NCBI GenBank assembly: GCA_018241725.1
Contig: JAFEDI010000108.1
Span: forward strand, 62,001-126,000
DNA: 64,000 bases
Origin: Pseudomonadota bacterium
GTDB taxonomy: Bacteria; Pseudomonadota; Gammaproteobacteria; Burkholderiales; Rhodocyclaceae
Direction of reading: 5' to 3'
In this document: one piece after another, positions 8,915 through 17,693 of the stretch
Numbering within the stretch: the first letter of the stretch is position 1
How the letters are laid out: every line of letters begins with the position of its first letter
Translations under genes and position numbers: made by a program
Notes under the pieces: generated by a model
What the model saw: only the letters and a program-made list of their open reading frames with translations
What the model was told of the DNA's origin: nothing
The model's database searches: none

Positions 8915-11900
8915 GTGGCACTCGCATTTGTTGCGGCAATGCTGGTCGTGATCGCATTGGCTAGCGCTACGTGGAAAATCGCCGACGATGCCGCGAAGGC
9001 GGCGGGGATGGTGGCACGCAGTGAGGAAGTCCTTCACGACCTGGCCCGTGTCAGAGGCTATTCGCTACAGATCGAGCTGACGACGCAGGGCTTCCGCTTG
9101 AGCGGGGATCCGGCCCTTCTCGTCGAACGGGACGACGCGATAGCTGCGCGGGAGGCCAGCCTCGCAAGCATCCGGCAACTGACGGTCGAGAGCGTGGCGC
9201 AGCAGCAGCGCTGGATGGAATTGCGCAGGGTGCTCGATCAGCGGCTGGCCATCGCGCGGCAGGTGGAGTTGCTGCGCAAGACGCAAGGACAAGACGCGGC
9301 CAACGTCTTTGTGGCCAACGCCCCACTTCGCACGACGCGAGCCCTCACCTATCAGTTGTTGTCGGAAATGGACGCGAATGCACGCCATCATCTGGCGCAG
9401 CGCGAAGCCACCCACGCCCAGGCACGCCAGACCCTGGTGGCTGCGGGAACACTGGTTTCGACGATGCTGGCCGGCCTGCTGACCGGGACTTACCTGTTGA
9501 TCCGCCGCCAGTTGCGCGCCACGGAGGCCGGCCAGCAGGCGTTGGCCGACAGCGAGGAAAGCCTTCGCACGACGCTGCATTCGATTGGCGACGCCGTGCT
9601 GGCAACCGATGCCGATGGACGGATCACGCGCATGAATCCGGTGGCCGAAAGGCTTACGGGCTGGTCGCTGGAGGACGCCAAAGGGCGTGTGGTGGAGACG
9701 GTCTTCCGCATCATCAACGAGGAAACCCGTGAGCCTGCGCCAATCCCCGTGGCGACGGTGCTCGCCACGGGCGAGATCCAGGGACTGGCCAACCACACTG
9801 CGCTGATCGCCCTCGACGGCACCGAATGCCCGATTGCCGACAGTGCAGCCCCGATTCGCGACACTCATGGACAGCTTTGCGGGGTCGTGCTGGTGTTTCG
9901 GGATGTCAGCGCGGAGCGCGACGCGGAGCGGATCATCCGCGAGCAGAATGCCCTGCTCGCGGCCGATGTGCGTCGGCGCACCGAGCAATGGCGCGAGAGC
10001 GAGAGCCATTTGCGCAGCGTGATCAGTGCTGTACCCGCCCTCATTGCTTATGTGGGCGCCGAACGGCGGTATGTTTATGTCAATGACCACTACCGCCAGC
10101 GCTTCGCGCCGGATCGGGAAGACATCACGGGTTGCACGGTACGGGAGATTCTCGGCGAAGACCGTTACGCCGTAGCCTGCCCCCTGATCGACAAGGTCCT
10201 GGCCGGGGAGCCCCAATCCTACGACTGGCAACCTTTTGCAGGCGTCTGGCAAACCATCCAGTACGTCCCGCGGTTTCAAGGCGATGGCAGGGTCGCTGGC
10301 TACTATGTGCTCGGAACGGACATTACCGAACGCAAACGCTCTGAAGAGCGGATCCAGTCCCTCAACACCGAACTCGGACTACGCGTACGGGAACTGGAGC
10401 ATGTCAGCCGCGCCCTGCGCACCTTGAGCGCCGGCAACCGCGCGATGCTGCGGGCCTCCGAAGAACAAAGGCTGCTCGATAGCATGTGCCGGGCCATCGT
10501 CACCGAGGGCGGCTACGGAATCGCCGTGGTGTGGTTCAAGGGCGAAGGCCCCGACCAGGCTCTACGCCCCATGGCGGAATGTGGCTATCCGGGCGGGATG
10601 GCGGCACTCGATGCGCTCGGCCTCAATCTATCGGACGCGGCGCAAGGACAGGGGGTTACATCAACGGCCATCCGCAATGGCCTGGTGGGGCTCGTTCGCA
10701 ACATGCAGACCGACCCGAACCATGCCGTCTGGCGGGACCGGCTTTTCGGTGCGACATCCGGCCTGGCCTGTCCCCTGCGTGTGGACGGCGAGATCATTGG
10801 CGCCCTCTCCATCTACGATCCGGAGCCCGATACCTTTGGGGAGGATGAGATCAGGCTGCTCACCGAGTCTGCCGACGATCTGGCCTTTGGCATTTCGACC
10901 CTGCGTGCGCGGACCGAACAGGAGGGTGTGCGGGCGGCGATGCATCATCTGATGCGCCACGACGCGCTCACCGGGCTCCCGAATGCCATCGAATTCACTG
11001 AAGCCCTCACGGCGGCGATCGACCGCCCCGCTTCACCTGAACCCTTTGCCGTCCTCCAGCTCAATGTCGAGCGGCTCGGGGAAATCAACGACGCACTCGG
11101 CTCCAGCCGCGGGGATGAGATCCTGCAGGCCTTCGGACAGAGACTGCGCGAGAGCGTGCCGCCTGCTGCGCTGGTGGCACGCCTGCGCGGCGACGAATTC
11201 GCTATTCTGACATCCGCCAAGGATGGCATGGCCGCGATGGCCTTGGCCGATACGCTGGAGGCCAGCCTGTCCAGGCCCTTCCCCATCGCCGACATCGAGC
11301 TGGACGTGTCGGCCAAGATCGGCATCGCCCTGTACCCGGAGCACGGAACAACGGCCCAGGATCTACTCCGGCGCATGGGCAAGGCCCTTTATCAGGCGAA
11401 GGCCAGAGGGCTGGATCGGTGCGTCTTCGAGGCGGCCCAACAACAGGATCAGACGGGACGGCTGCACATGGCCGGCGAGCTTCGTCGGGCCATCGGCAGC
11501 GGGGAGTTGCGCCTGTTCCTGCAGCCCAAGGTGGTCTTTTCCTCCGGGCGCGTCTGTGGGGCAGAAGCGCTGGTGCGTTGGCAGCATCCCCGCCTTGGCT
11601 TGATCCCGCCTGGCATGTTCATCGGCCTGGCCGAGCAGACGGGGCTGATCAAGCCCCTGACGGAATGGGTGATCCTTGCGGCGCTCGACTTGCTGCGTGA
11701 CTGGCAGTCGCAGGGATGCGCATTGCCGATTGCCATCAATCTTTCTGCACGGAACTTCCGCGACGACCAGCTGTTCAGCAAATGCCGCAGCTGGCTGGCG
11801 GAACGTGGCGTAGCACGCGGCTTGCTCGAGGCGGAGATCACCGAAAGCACCGTGATGGAAGATGCCGAGTATGCATTACGTGTCTTGCACGACCTGCGTA

Positions 11901-12256
11901 ACGAAGGCATCCCGCTTTATGTGGATGATTTTGGCACGGGGTACTCGTCGCTGAGCTACATGCAGAAGCTCCCGGTCGACTTCATCAAGATCGACCAGTC
12001 CTTCGTGGCCAGCATGCCGGGCAACCGGGATTCCGCGGCAATCGTGCGCTCCACCATCGATCTGGTCCATGACCTCGGCTGCGAGACCGTTGCCGAAGGT
12101 GTGGAAACCCGGGAGCACTGGGACATGCTGGCAGCACTCGGCTGCGATATCGCCCAGGGCTATTTCATCGCCAGGCCCATGCCGGCGGAAGAGTTTCCGC
12201 GGTGGGTTGCTGAATATCGGGCGCCGCCAGCCGTTCCGGATCGATCTGCCGAATGA
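8915..12256 (+). CDS. Membrane PAS-PAS-GAF-GGDEF-EAL cyclic-di-GMP signalling protein
   Basis: At least 1113 residues from a GTG at 8915; the true N-terminus may start further upstream (see 8517-8914). Order: membrane segment (about 1-18), extracytoplasmic helical sensor (about 20-180, CHASE3-like), second membrane segment (about 183-205), two PAS domains (about 215-330 and 370-475), GAF (about 510-665), GGDEF (about 685-840) and EAL (about 860-1100). The GGDEF signature is RGDEF (758-762), with the first Gly replaced, so cyclase activity is uncertain. The EAL core is intact: AEAL (E884), EITES, DDFGTGYSSL and KIDQSF, predicting c-di-GMP hydrolysis. The gene stands alone between slipin and a eutB scrap. 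Confidence 0.9.
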   Translation: MALAFVAAMLVVIALASATWKIADDAAKAAGMVARSEEVLHDLARVRGYSLQIELTTQGFRLSGDPALLVERDDAIAAREASLASIRQLTVESVAQQQRWMELRRVLDQRLAIARQVELLRKTQGQDAANVFVANAPLRTTRALTYQLLSEMDANARHHLAQREATHAQARQTLVAAGTLVSTMLAGLLTGTYLLIRRQLRATEAGQQALADSEESLRTTLHSIGDAVLATDADGRITRMNPVAERLTGWSLEDAKGRVVETVFRIINEETREPAPIPVATVLATGEIQGLANHTALIALDGTECPIADSAAPIRDTHGQLCGVVLVFRDVSAERDAERIIREQNALLAADVRRRTEQWRESESHLRSVISAVPALIAYVGAERRYVYVNDHYRQRFAPDREDITGCTVREILGEDRYAVACPLIDKVLAGEPQSYDWQPFAGVWQTIQYVPRFQGDGRVAGYYVLGTDITERKRSEERIQSLNTELGLRVRELEHVSRALRTLSAGNRAMLRASEEQRLLDSMCRAIVTEGGYGIAVVWFKGEGPDQALRPMAECGYPGGMAALDALGLNLSDAAQGQGVTSTAIRNGLVGLVRNMQTDPNHAVWRDRLFGATSGLACPLRVDGEIIGALSIYDPEPDTFGEDEIRLLTESADDLAFGISTLRARTEQEGVRAAMHHLMRHDALTGLPNAIEFTEALTAAIDRPASPEPFAVLQLNVERLGEINDALGSSRGDEILQAFGQRLRESVPPAALVARLRGDEFAILTSAKDGMAAMALADTLEASLSRPFPIADIELDVSAKIGIALYPEHGTTAQDLLRRMGKALYQAKARGLDRCVFEAAQQQDQTGRLHMAGELRRAIGSGELRLFLQPKVVFSSGRVCGAEALVRWQHPRLGLIPPGMFIGLAEQTGLIKPLTEWVILAALDLLRDWQSQGCALPIAINLSARNFRDDQLFSKCRSWLAERGVARGLLEAEITESTVMEDAEYALRVLHDLRNEGIPLYVDDFGTGYSSLSYMQKLPVDFIKIDQSFVASMPGNRDSAAIVRSTIDLVHDLGCETVAEGVETREHWDMLAALGCDIAQGYFIARPMPAEEFPRWVAEYRAPPAVPDRSAE

Positions 12257-12296
12257 GCTGAAGCATGGTCAGCGTAGCTTCAGGATACCGTTGAGG

Positions 12297-12546
12297 CGGA
12301 CAAATCTGGCGATCGGCGAGTTCCGCAACTGGCTGCTGTCCGCCCTGGCGACTGAGGGCACGCTGGCCGGCGTCGCCCCTGGCCTGACGCCGGAGATGGC
12401 GGCAGCGGTGTCGAAGATCATGCGCATTCAGGATCTCATCCCACCGCCGTCGGCTTGCGCGGCAAGCGGTCCACACGCCTGCAGCCCAACCACCCGACGG
12501 ATGACCCGGCGGGCGTGTCGGCGAGCGTCGTGGACATGCTGCTGAC
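12297..12546 (+). pseudogene. eutB: Internal fragment of ethanolamine ammonia-lyase large subunit (eutB), frameshifted
   Basis: Two adjoining frames together read like an internal piece of EutB. The first (about 12297-12440) gives GEFRNWLLS and then GLTPEMAAAVSKIMRIQDLI, a hallmark of EutB. The second, in another frame (about 12450-12546), gives GLRGKRSTRLQPNHPTDDP and then SASVVDMLL, also EutB. Roughly 15 codons and the reading frame are lost at the joint, and neither end of the gene is present. No eutC or other eut gene is nearby. This is a dead remnant of about 80 codons out of ~450. The match is from memory of the family, not a search. Confidence 0.72.
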
Positions 12547-12682
12547 GCTGCTTGCACTGGCTGACGTCTGCACGCATATCCGCGCAATTCAATCATCCCC
12601 GCAAAATTGATTGACGAAAGTTGGCGGAGGCAGTTCATGACGGGTGATAGCCTTGCCGGCATCGAAATCACCCGAGCCGATC

Positions 12683-13315
12683 ATGGAAAATCCGCAGGCT
12701 GCCGAACCCGTCCGGGACCGCCTGGTCAAGGCGGCGCTGGACTGCTTTCTCGCCGACGACTACCACCGCGTCAGCACCCGGCGCATCGCAGAGCAAGCCG
12801 GCGCCAACGTCTCGATGATCCGTTACTACTTCGGCAGCAAGGAGGGCCTCTACGAGGAGATGATCCGCGAGACCCTCAGCCCGCTGCTGGACGTCCTCGA
12901 CGGGCCGATGCTCGCTTCGACCGATGGCTTCCGGGACTTCCTGAACCTGTATTACCAGACCATCTCGGCGCACCCCGAATTTCCGAAGCTCATCCTCAAA
13001 GTGCTGGCCCTTCACCAGGGGCCGGGCCGACGCTTCATCCAGCAACTGCTCGAACGCGGACGCACCCGCGGCGCGCGCAAGGTGGAGGATCTGAAGAGCC
13101 ACGGCCAGATCGCGCCGGGCATCGACCCCGACATCCTGCGCTTGTCCTTCGTCAGCCTGGCCATGACGCCGATGCTGCTCAAGGACATCTTCGAGGAGCA
13201 GATGGAACGGCCCATGGACGAGGCTTTCCTTAGCAGCCTCGCCGACTTCAACGGCCATCTGTTCGCCGCCGGCCTGGCACCGGCGGGTGCCGACACCACA
13301 GGAGACGAAGCATGA
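12683..13315 (+). CDS. TetR/AcrR-family transcriptional regulator
   Basis: 210 residues from the ATG at 12683; a GTG at 12644 would add 13 residues, and neither has a strong ribosome-binding site. N-terminal TetR HTH (about 10-60: STRRIAEQAGANVSMIRYYF, then GSKEGLYEEMI) and an all-helical ligand domain. The stop overlaps the ATG of the next gene (ATGA at 13312), so the two are translationally coupled and the regulator probably controls its own operon with the O-methyltransferase. The ligand is unknown. The promoter must lie in or just after the eutB remnant. Confidence 0.9.
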   Translation: MENPQAAEPVRDRLVKAALDCFLADDYHRVSTRRIAEQAGANVSMIRYYFGSKEGLYEEMIRETLSPLLDVLDGPMLASTDGFRDFLNLYYQTISAHPEFPKLILKVLALHQGPGRRFIQQLLERGRTRGARKVEDLKSHGQIAPGIDPDILRLSFVSLAMTPMLLKDIFEEQMERPMDEAFLSSLADFNGHLFAAGLAPAGADTTGDEA

Positions 13316-14427
13316 GCTTCCAGATGAACGCCGGCGCGGTGCGCCGCTTTGCCAGGGCCATGAAGTTCGGTGCCTGGCTCCAGGCCATCCCCAACAAGCT
13401 GACGCCCGCCCCTTTCCGCCTGGTGCAGATGGGCAGTGCCTTCTGGCAGTCGCGGGCGCTGTTCGTCGCGGCACAGCTGGATGTGGCCACCTTTCTGGGC
13501 GCGCAAACCTTGAGTGCCCGGAATCTTGCCGACCAGATCGGCGCCGACGGCGATGCCCTCGGGCGCCTGCTGCGCTTGCTGGCGGCCATGGGTGTCTTCG
13601 AAGAAACGGCGCCGATGGTCTTCCGCAACAACGCGCTGTCTGACTGCCTGCGCCGCGACGACGCCCGCAGCGTGCGCGCGATGATCCTGATGCACAACTC
13701 GGAGACCATGAGCCGCCCCTGGTTCGAGCAACTTGAAGCTGGCATTCGCAGCGGCACGCCGCCGTTCCGGCTGAGCCACGGGGAAGACCTTTTCGACTAC
13801 CTGGATCACCATGCAGACTTCGACCGGTCTTTCGCGGCAGCCATGGACAGCGTCGAAGCCCTGGCCGGCGATGGCTTCGCCACCGACATGGACTGGAGCC
13901 GCTTCGAGCGCCTCATCGATGTCGGCGGTGCCCGCGGCAGCAAGGCCCTCGCGATCCTGAGGCGCCATCCCAAGCTGTCGGCACTGGTCGTGGATCGCCG
14001 CCAGGTCGTGGAGGAAGCCGAACGCTACTGGACGCAACATCGCGCCGACGGCGTCGAACGCATGCGCTTCCAGGCTGGCGACCTGTTCAGCACGCTACCT
14101 ACGGCAAACGGCCCGCGGGATATCTACCTGCTCTCCGCCGTCCTCCACGGTTTCGGCGACGAGGCGTGCATCCAAGCCTTCGGCAACCTCCGCAAAGCCA
14201 TCGGGAGCAGCGGCGCGCGTGTCGCGGTACTGGAAATGGTGGTGCCGGAAAGCAGGGCTGATCTTGCCAGCGCCTCCTTCGACATGCAGATGTTCGTCGG
14301 CTCGCGCGGGCGGGAACGCACGCTGGCGGAATGGAAGGCCCTCATCCACAGCGCCGGCATGGCGCTTGGGGAAGTCATCGGCCTCCGCTCCCTCGGCAGC
14401 ATCCTGATCTTGCATTCCCGCCAGTAA
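13312..14427 (+). CDS. SAM-dependent O-methyltransferase (CrtF/plant COMT-like, winged-helix dimerisation domain)
   Basis: 371 residues. N-terminal winged-helix dimerisation domain (about 35-125: FVAAQLDVATFLGAQTLSAR), then a class I SAM fold with the glycine loop as LIDVGGARGSKAL (about 202-214), where the usual DVGGG has Ala in place of the third Gly. The catalytic-base region reads LLSAVLHGFGDEACI, with the His in the expected place for small-molecule O-methyltransferases acting on hydroxylated aromatics or isoprenoid-like compounds. It overlaps the upstream TetR gene by 4 bp. The substrate cannot be deduced. Confidence 0.87.
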   Translation: MSFQMNAGAVRRFARAMKFGAWLQAIPNKLTPAPFRLVQMGSAFWQSRALFVAAQLDVATFLGAQTLSARNLADQIGADGDALGRLLRLLAAMGVFEETAPMVFRNNALSDCLRRDDARSVRAMILMHNSETMSRPWFEQLEAGIRSGTPPFRLSHGEDLFDYLDHHADFDRSFAAAMDSVEALAGDGFATDMDWSRFERLIDVGGARGSKALAILRRHPKLSALVVDRRQVVEEAERYWTQHRADGVERMRFQAGDLFSTLPTANGPRDIYLLSAVLHGFGDEACIQAFGNLRKAIGSSGARVAVLEMVVPESRADLASASFDMQMFVGSRGRERTLAEWKALIHSAGMALGEVIGLRSLGSILILHSRQ

Positions 14428-14466
14428 ACGCCCGGCACCCTGTCCGGAACCGGCAATTCAATTCGG

Positions 14467-15651
14467 TCAGGCCGCGGCTTGCGGCGATGCCCCGGCCAGT
14501 CGGTCGAGGGAGCCTGACCAGGTGGTCAGGCCGAGGGCGACGAGCACGATCAGCGCGCCGATCCACGGGGTGGCCATGATTCCGAGCTGGGCGACGATGT
14601 GACCGCCGGCCCAGGCACCGAACGCAATGCCGACGTTGAAGGCGGCGATGTTCAGCCCGGAGGCCACATCGACGGCATGGGGCGTCGCCCGCTCCGCCTG
14701 TTGCACCACGTAGAGCTGCAGCCCAGCGACGTTGCCGAAAGCGACCGCGCCCCACAGCAGCACGGTCAGCACGACCAGCCACTTCGATGCGGCAGTGACG
14801 GCGAGCAGCAGCAGGACTCCGGCCAGCCCGGCGAAGATGATCTGCAGCGCGCGTACCGGGCCCTTGCGGTCGGCCAGCTTGCCGCCCCAGACGTTGCCGA
14901 CTGCTACCGACAGGCCGTAGATGAGCATCAGCACGCCCGTCGCCGAAGCCTGGAAGCCGCTGATCTGTTCGAGCATCGGCGCCAGGTAGGTGAAGGCGGT
15001 GAACGAGCCGCCGTAGCCAAGCGCGGTCATCGCATAAACGAGCAGCAGGCGAGGCTTGCCGAGCACGGCGAACTGGCTGAGCAGCGGCGCGGGCGCCGAG
15101 CGGGCGATGTCCGCCGGCACCAGCAGCAGACTGCCGACGAAAGCGATCACCCCGAGTCCGGAGACGGCGAGGAAGGTCGCTTGCCAGCCAAAAGTCTGGC
15201 CGATGAAGGTGCCGAGCGGTACGCCGGTGACCAGGGCGACGGTCAGGCCGGAGAACATCTGCGCAATCGCCGTGGCGGCCTTCTCGTTGGGAACCAGGCC
15301 GGTGGCGATGGTCGAGCCGATGGAGAAGAAGACGCCGTGCGCCAGCCCGGTCAGCACTCGGGCAATGATCAGCGCCTCGTAGCCGGGCGCCCGCCAGGCC
15401 ACCAGGTTGCCGATGGTGAACAGGGCCATCAGGCCGAGCAGCAGCAGCTTGCGCGGGACGCGGCCGGTGAGCGCGGTCAGCACCGGCGCGCCGACGGCGA
15501 CGCCGAGTGCATACAGGCTGACCAGCAGGCCGGCGGAGGGCAGCGACACATCGAGGCTAGCGGCAATGGTCGGGATCAGACCCACGATGACGAATTCGGT
15601 GGTGCCGATGGCGAAGGCGCTCAGCGTGAGCGCCCAGAGGGCAAGGGGCAT
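14467..15651 (-). CDS. MFS drug/metabolite exporter (DHA1, AraJ/YdhP-like)
   Basis: 394 residues from the ATG at 15651, which has GGAG six bases upstream; an upstream in-frame ATG at 15690 lacks one. Twelve hydrophobic segments cover the protein. The N-terminus FAIGTTEFVIVGLIPTIA is typical of the AraJ/YdhP/SotB group of arabinose or drug effluxers, and the cytoplasmic loop GRVPRKLLLLGL corresponds to MFS motif A. It is divergent from a LysR regulator across 105 bp, the usual arrangement for a LysR-controlled efflux pump. Substrate unknown. Confidence 0.92.
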   Translation of the reverse strand: MPLALWALTLSAFAIGTTEFVIVGLIPTIAASLDVSLPSAGLLVSLYALGVAVGAPVLTALTGRVPRKLLLLGLMALFTIGNLVAWRAPGYEALIIARVLTGLAHGVFFSIGSTIATGLVPNEKAATAIAQMFSGLTVALVTGVPLGTFIGQTFGWQATFLAVSGLGVIAFVGSLLLVPADIARSAPAPLLSQFAVLGKPRLLLVYAMTALGYGGSFTAFTYLAPMLEQISGFQASATGVLMLIYGLSVAVGNVWGGKLADRKGPVRALQIIFAGLAGVLLLLAVTAASKWLVVLTVLLWGAVAFGNVAGLQLYVVQQAERATPHAVDVASGLNIAAFNVGIAFGAWAGGHIVAQLGIMATPWIGALIVLVALGLTTWSGSLDRLAGASPQAAA

Positions 15652-15756
15652 GGCGGACTCCTGAAGCAGTTTCGGATTGGGAGTCCGCATTGTCTTTGCT
15701 TGCCAAGCCGGGAAAAATGCGTCAGAAAGCCAATATCTTGTGACTTCGGATCAACA

Positions 15757-16650
15757 ATGCTTGCAACCGAGACCCTGCAAGCCTTCGTCGCCGTCATTGA
15801 GGAAGGCTCCTTCTCCGCCGCCGCCGAACGCCTGAAGCTGACGCCCTCCGGCATCAGCCGCAGCATCGGCAAGCTGGAAAGACAGCTCGGCGTGCGCCTG
15901 ATCGCCCGCACGACACGCCGGCTCGACCTCACCGATGAGGGGCGCTGGTTCCTCGACAACGCGCGCGACATCCTCGGCCGCCTGGAGGCCACGGCACTGA
16001 CGCTGCAATCGGCCGCCGAGCACCCTTCCGGTCTGCTGCGCATCAATGCCGCCACGCCGGTGTTCAACCATGTGCTGGCGCCATTGTTGCCCGAATTCTG
16101 CCGCCGCTATCCGCGCATCCGGCTCGAGCTGACGTCCGGCGAAACCATCGTCGATCTGATCGAACAGCGCGCCGACGTGGCGCTGCGTGTCGGCCAGTTG
16201 CAGGATTCGACACTCAACGCCCGGCTGCTGCTGGAGAGCCGTTTGCGCCTTGTGGCGGCGCCCGATTATCTGGCACGCCGTGGCCAGCCGCAGCACGTGG
16301 ACGAACTGGCGACGCACACGCTGCTCGGTTTCACCCAACCCTCGTCGCTGAATCTGTGGCCATTGCAGCACGCCGGCGCCGACGGCTACCCGATCGAGCC
16401 GACCGTTGCCGCCTCCAACGGCGAGACGCTGGCTTTCCTGGCGCGCACCGGCAACGGCATTGCCTGCCTGTCCGATTTCCTGGTCCGCGACGATCTCAGC
16501 GCGGGCAGCCTCGTCGAGGTTCTGCCCGACGCCGTACTGCCATGGAAACAACCCGTCTGGGCGGTGTTCTACCGCCAGGGTTTCCTGGCGGCACGGGTCG
16601 CGCATTTCGTGGATTATCTGGCTGTGCAGCTGCGCGGGCACGCCTGCTAG
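15757..16650 (+). CDS. LysR-family regulator divergent from MFS exporter
   Basis: 297 residues from the ATG at 15757. The reading frame stays open far upstream, but that part is antisense to the MFS gene and is not counted. N-terminal winged HTH (about 1-60: SFSAAAERLKLTPSGISRSI, LERQLGVRLIARTTRRLDLT) and a two-lobed effector-binding domain (about 88-295). It most resembles AaeR/DmlR/YafC-type LysR proteins. It probably controls the divergent exporter. No effector can be named. Confidence 0.93.
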   Translation: MLATETLQAFVAVIEEGSFSAAAERLKLTPSGISRSIGKLERQLGVRLIARTTRRLDLTDEGRWFLDNARDILGRLEATALTLQSAAEHPSGLLRINAATPVFNHVLAPLLPEFCRRYPRIRLELTSGETIVDLIEQRADVALRVGQLQDSTLNARLLLESRLRLVAAPDYLARRGQPQHVDELATHTLLGFTQPSSLNLWPLQHAGADGYPIEPTVAASNGETLAFLARTGNGIACLSDFLVRDDLSAGSLVEVLPDAVLPWKQPVWAVFYRQGFLAARVAHFVDYLAVQLRGHAC

Positions 16651-16685
16651 CGTGATCTGCAACCGCACGGAACCCGGGAGGGATT

Positions 16686-17600
16686 TCAGATCGGCGTGGA
16701 GAATTGCACCCAGAACGAATTTCCCTTGGGCCCGTTCTCCACGTCCACTTCATGCAAGGCCTTGAAGACGATGCCGCTCGCCTTGTCGAAAGCGTAGAAG
16801 AGCTGCGGGCCGAGCCCGAGCTTCTTCAACCGGTTTCCGCCGGCTGCAGCACCGGCCTCGGCGCGGTCGTCGGAGAACTGGTAGGTGTGGTAGCCGGCCA
16901 GGGAGAGTTGCAGTTGCGGCATTGATGCCGGCCGGTAGCCGACGCTGAAATCGGTGTTCAGCACATTGCCGGAACGATAGCCGGTCGCCTTGTTGCGCTC
17001 GTTGAAGGATAGCGTGGGCGACAGGGAGAGCTCCCACGCCGGCGTAATGAACCACGTGAGGCCGAATTCCTGCACATAGGATCGGTAATTGCTGGTGGTA
17101 TTGGCCAGGCCATTACGGTCGAAATTGCCGAGCGGAACGAATCCGCTGAACCCGGTGAGCAGATGCAACGACGGCGACGGGGAATAGGTCAGATAGAGCG
17201 GCGTGAGGTAGACCTGATTGAATCCCGTGGCATCGTCCTGCATGCCGCCGATCCGCAATTTGGTGTAATCCGCCGAGGGAATCATGCCGCTGCTGAAGCG
17301 CACACCGCTTTCGGTCTGGTAATCCCAAGTATGGACGAAACGGAAGGCTTGCGCGTATTGCGTCAGCTTGAAGCCGGGAATGATCGACTTTCCGCCGCCA
17401 TCCACGAAACGGTTCGCGCTGTAGCGCACCGTATAGCTATAGAACTGCGTATTGCCGGGCGGCGGCAATAGCGCGGGAAGAATGGTATTGACGCCGAGAG
17501 GCCAGTTCGTCGCGCCGTTTTCGGTGGCGGCCACGTCGCGCGAATCGATGCTCAATCCCAGCGCCAGCGCGGCGCTGCAAAGCACGAGTTTCTTTTTCAT
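16686..17600 (-). CDS. Outer-membrane protein of the MetA/phenol-degradation transporter family
   Basis: 304 residues from the ATG at 17600 (GGAG nearby; a longer frame to 17636 is less likely). Signal peptide about 1-25 (MKKKLVLCSAALALGLSI), then alternating beta strands to the C-terminus ending FWVQFSTPI, as in a beta-barrel. Layout and strand content match the 'MetA-pathway of phenol degradation' family (SphX-like), which are outer-membrane channels encoded with aromatic or hydrophobic-compound catabolism. It follows the esterase gene by 93 bp on the same strand and probably belongs to its sigma-54 transcript, suggesting import of the BVMO pathway substrate. Confidence 0.8.
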   Translation of the reverse strand: MKKKLVLCSAALALGLSIDSRDVAATENGATNWPLGVNTILPALLPPPGNTQFYSYTVRYSANRFVDGGGKSIIPGFKLTQYAQAFRFVHTWDYQTESGVRFSSGMIPSADYTKLRIGGMQDDATGFNQVYLTPLYLTYSPSPSLHLLTGFSGFVPLGNFDRNGLANTTSNYRSYVQEFGLTWFITPAWELSLSPTLSFNERNKATGYRSGNVLNTDFSVGYRPASMPQLQLSLAGYHTYQFSDDRAEAGAAAGGNRLKKLGLGPQLFYAFDKASGIVFKALHEVDVENGPKGNSFWVQFSTPI

Positions 17601-17693
17601 TCCGTTGTCTCCGTTTTTTTGGTCGTACGGGGCCACGGCAAACGCCTGAAGCCGACGCGTGCCGCCCTGCCCTGCTCTGTCGATGGGTTGCTT

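Noticed and set aside
14599-15756. Long 5' extension of the LysR gene frame
   Set aside because: Antisense to the MFS gene; the LysR HTH begins normally at 15757.
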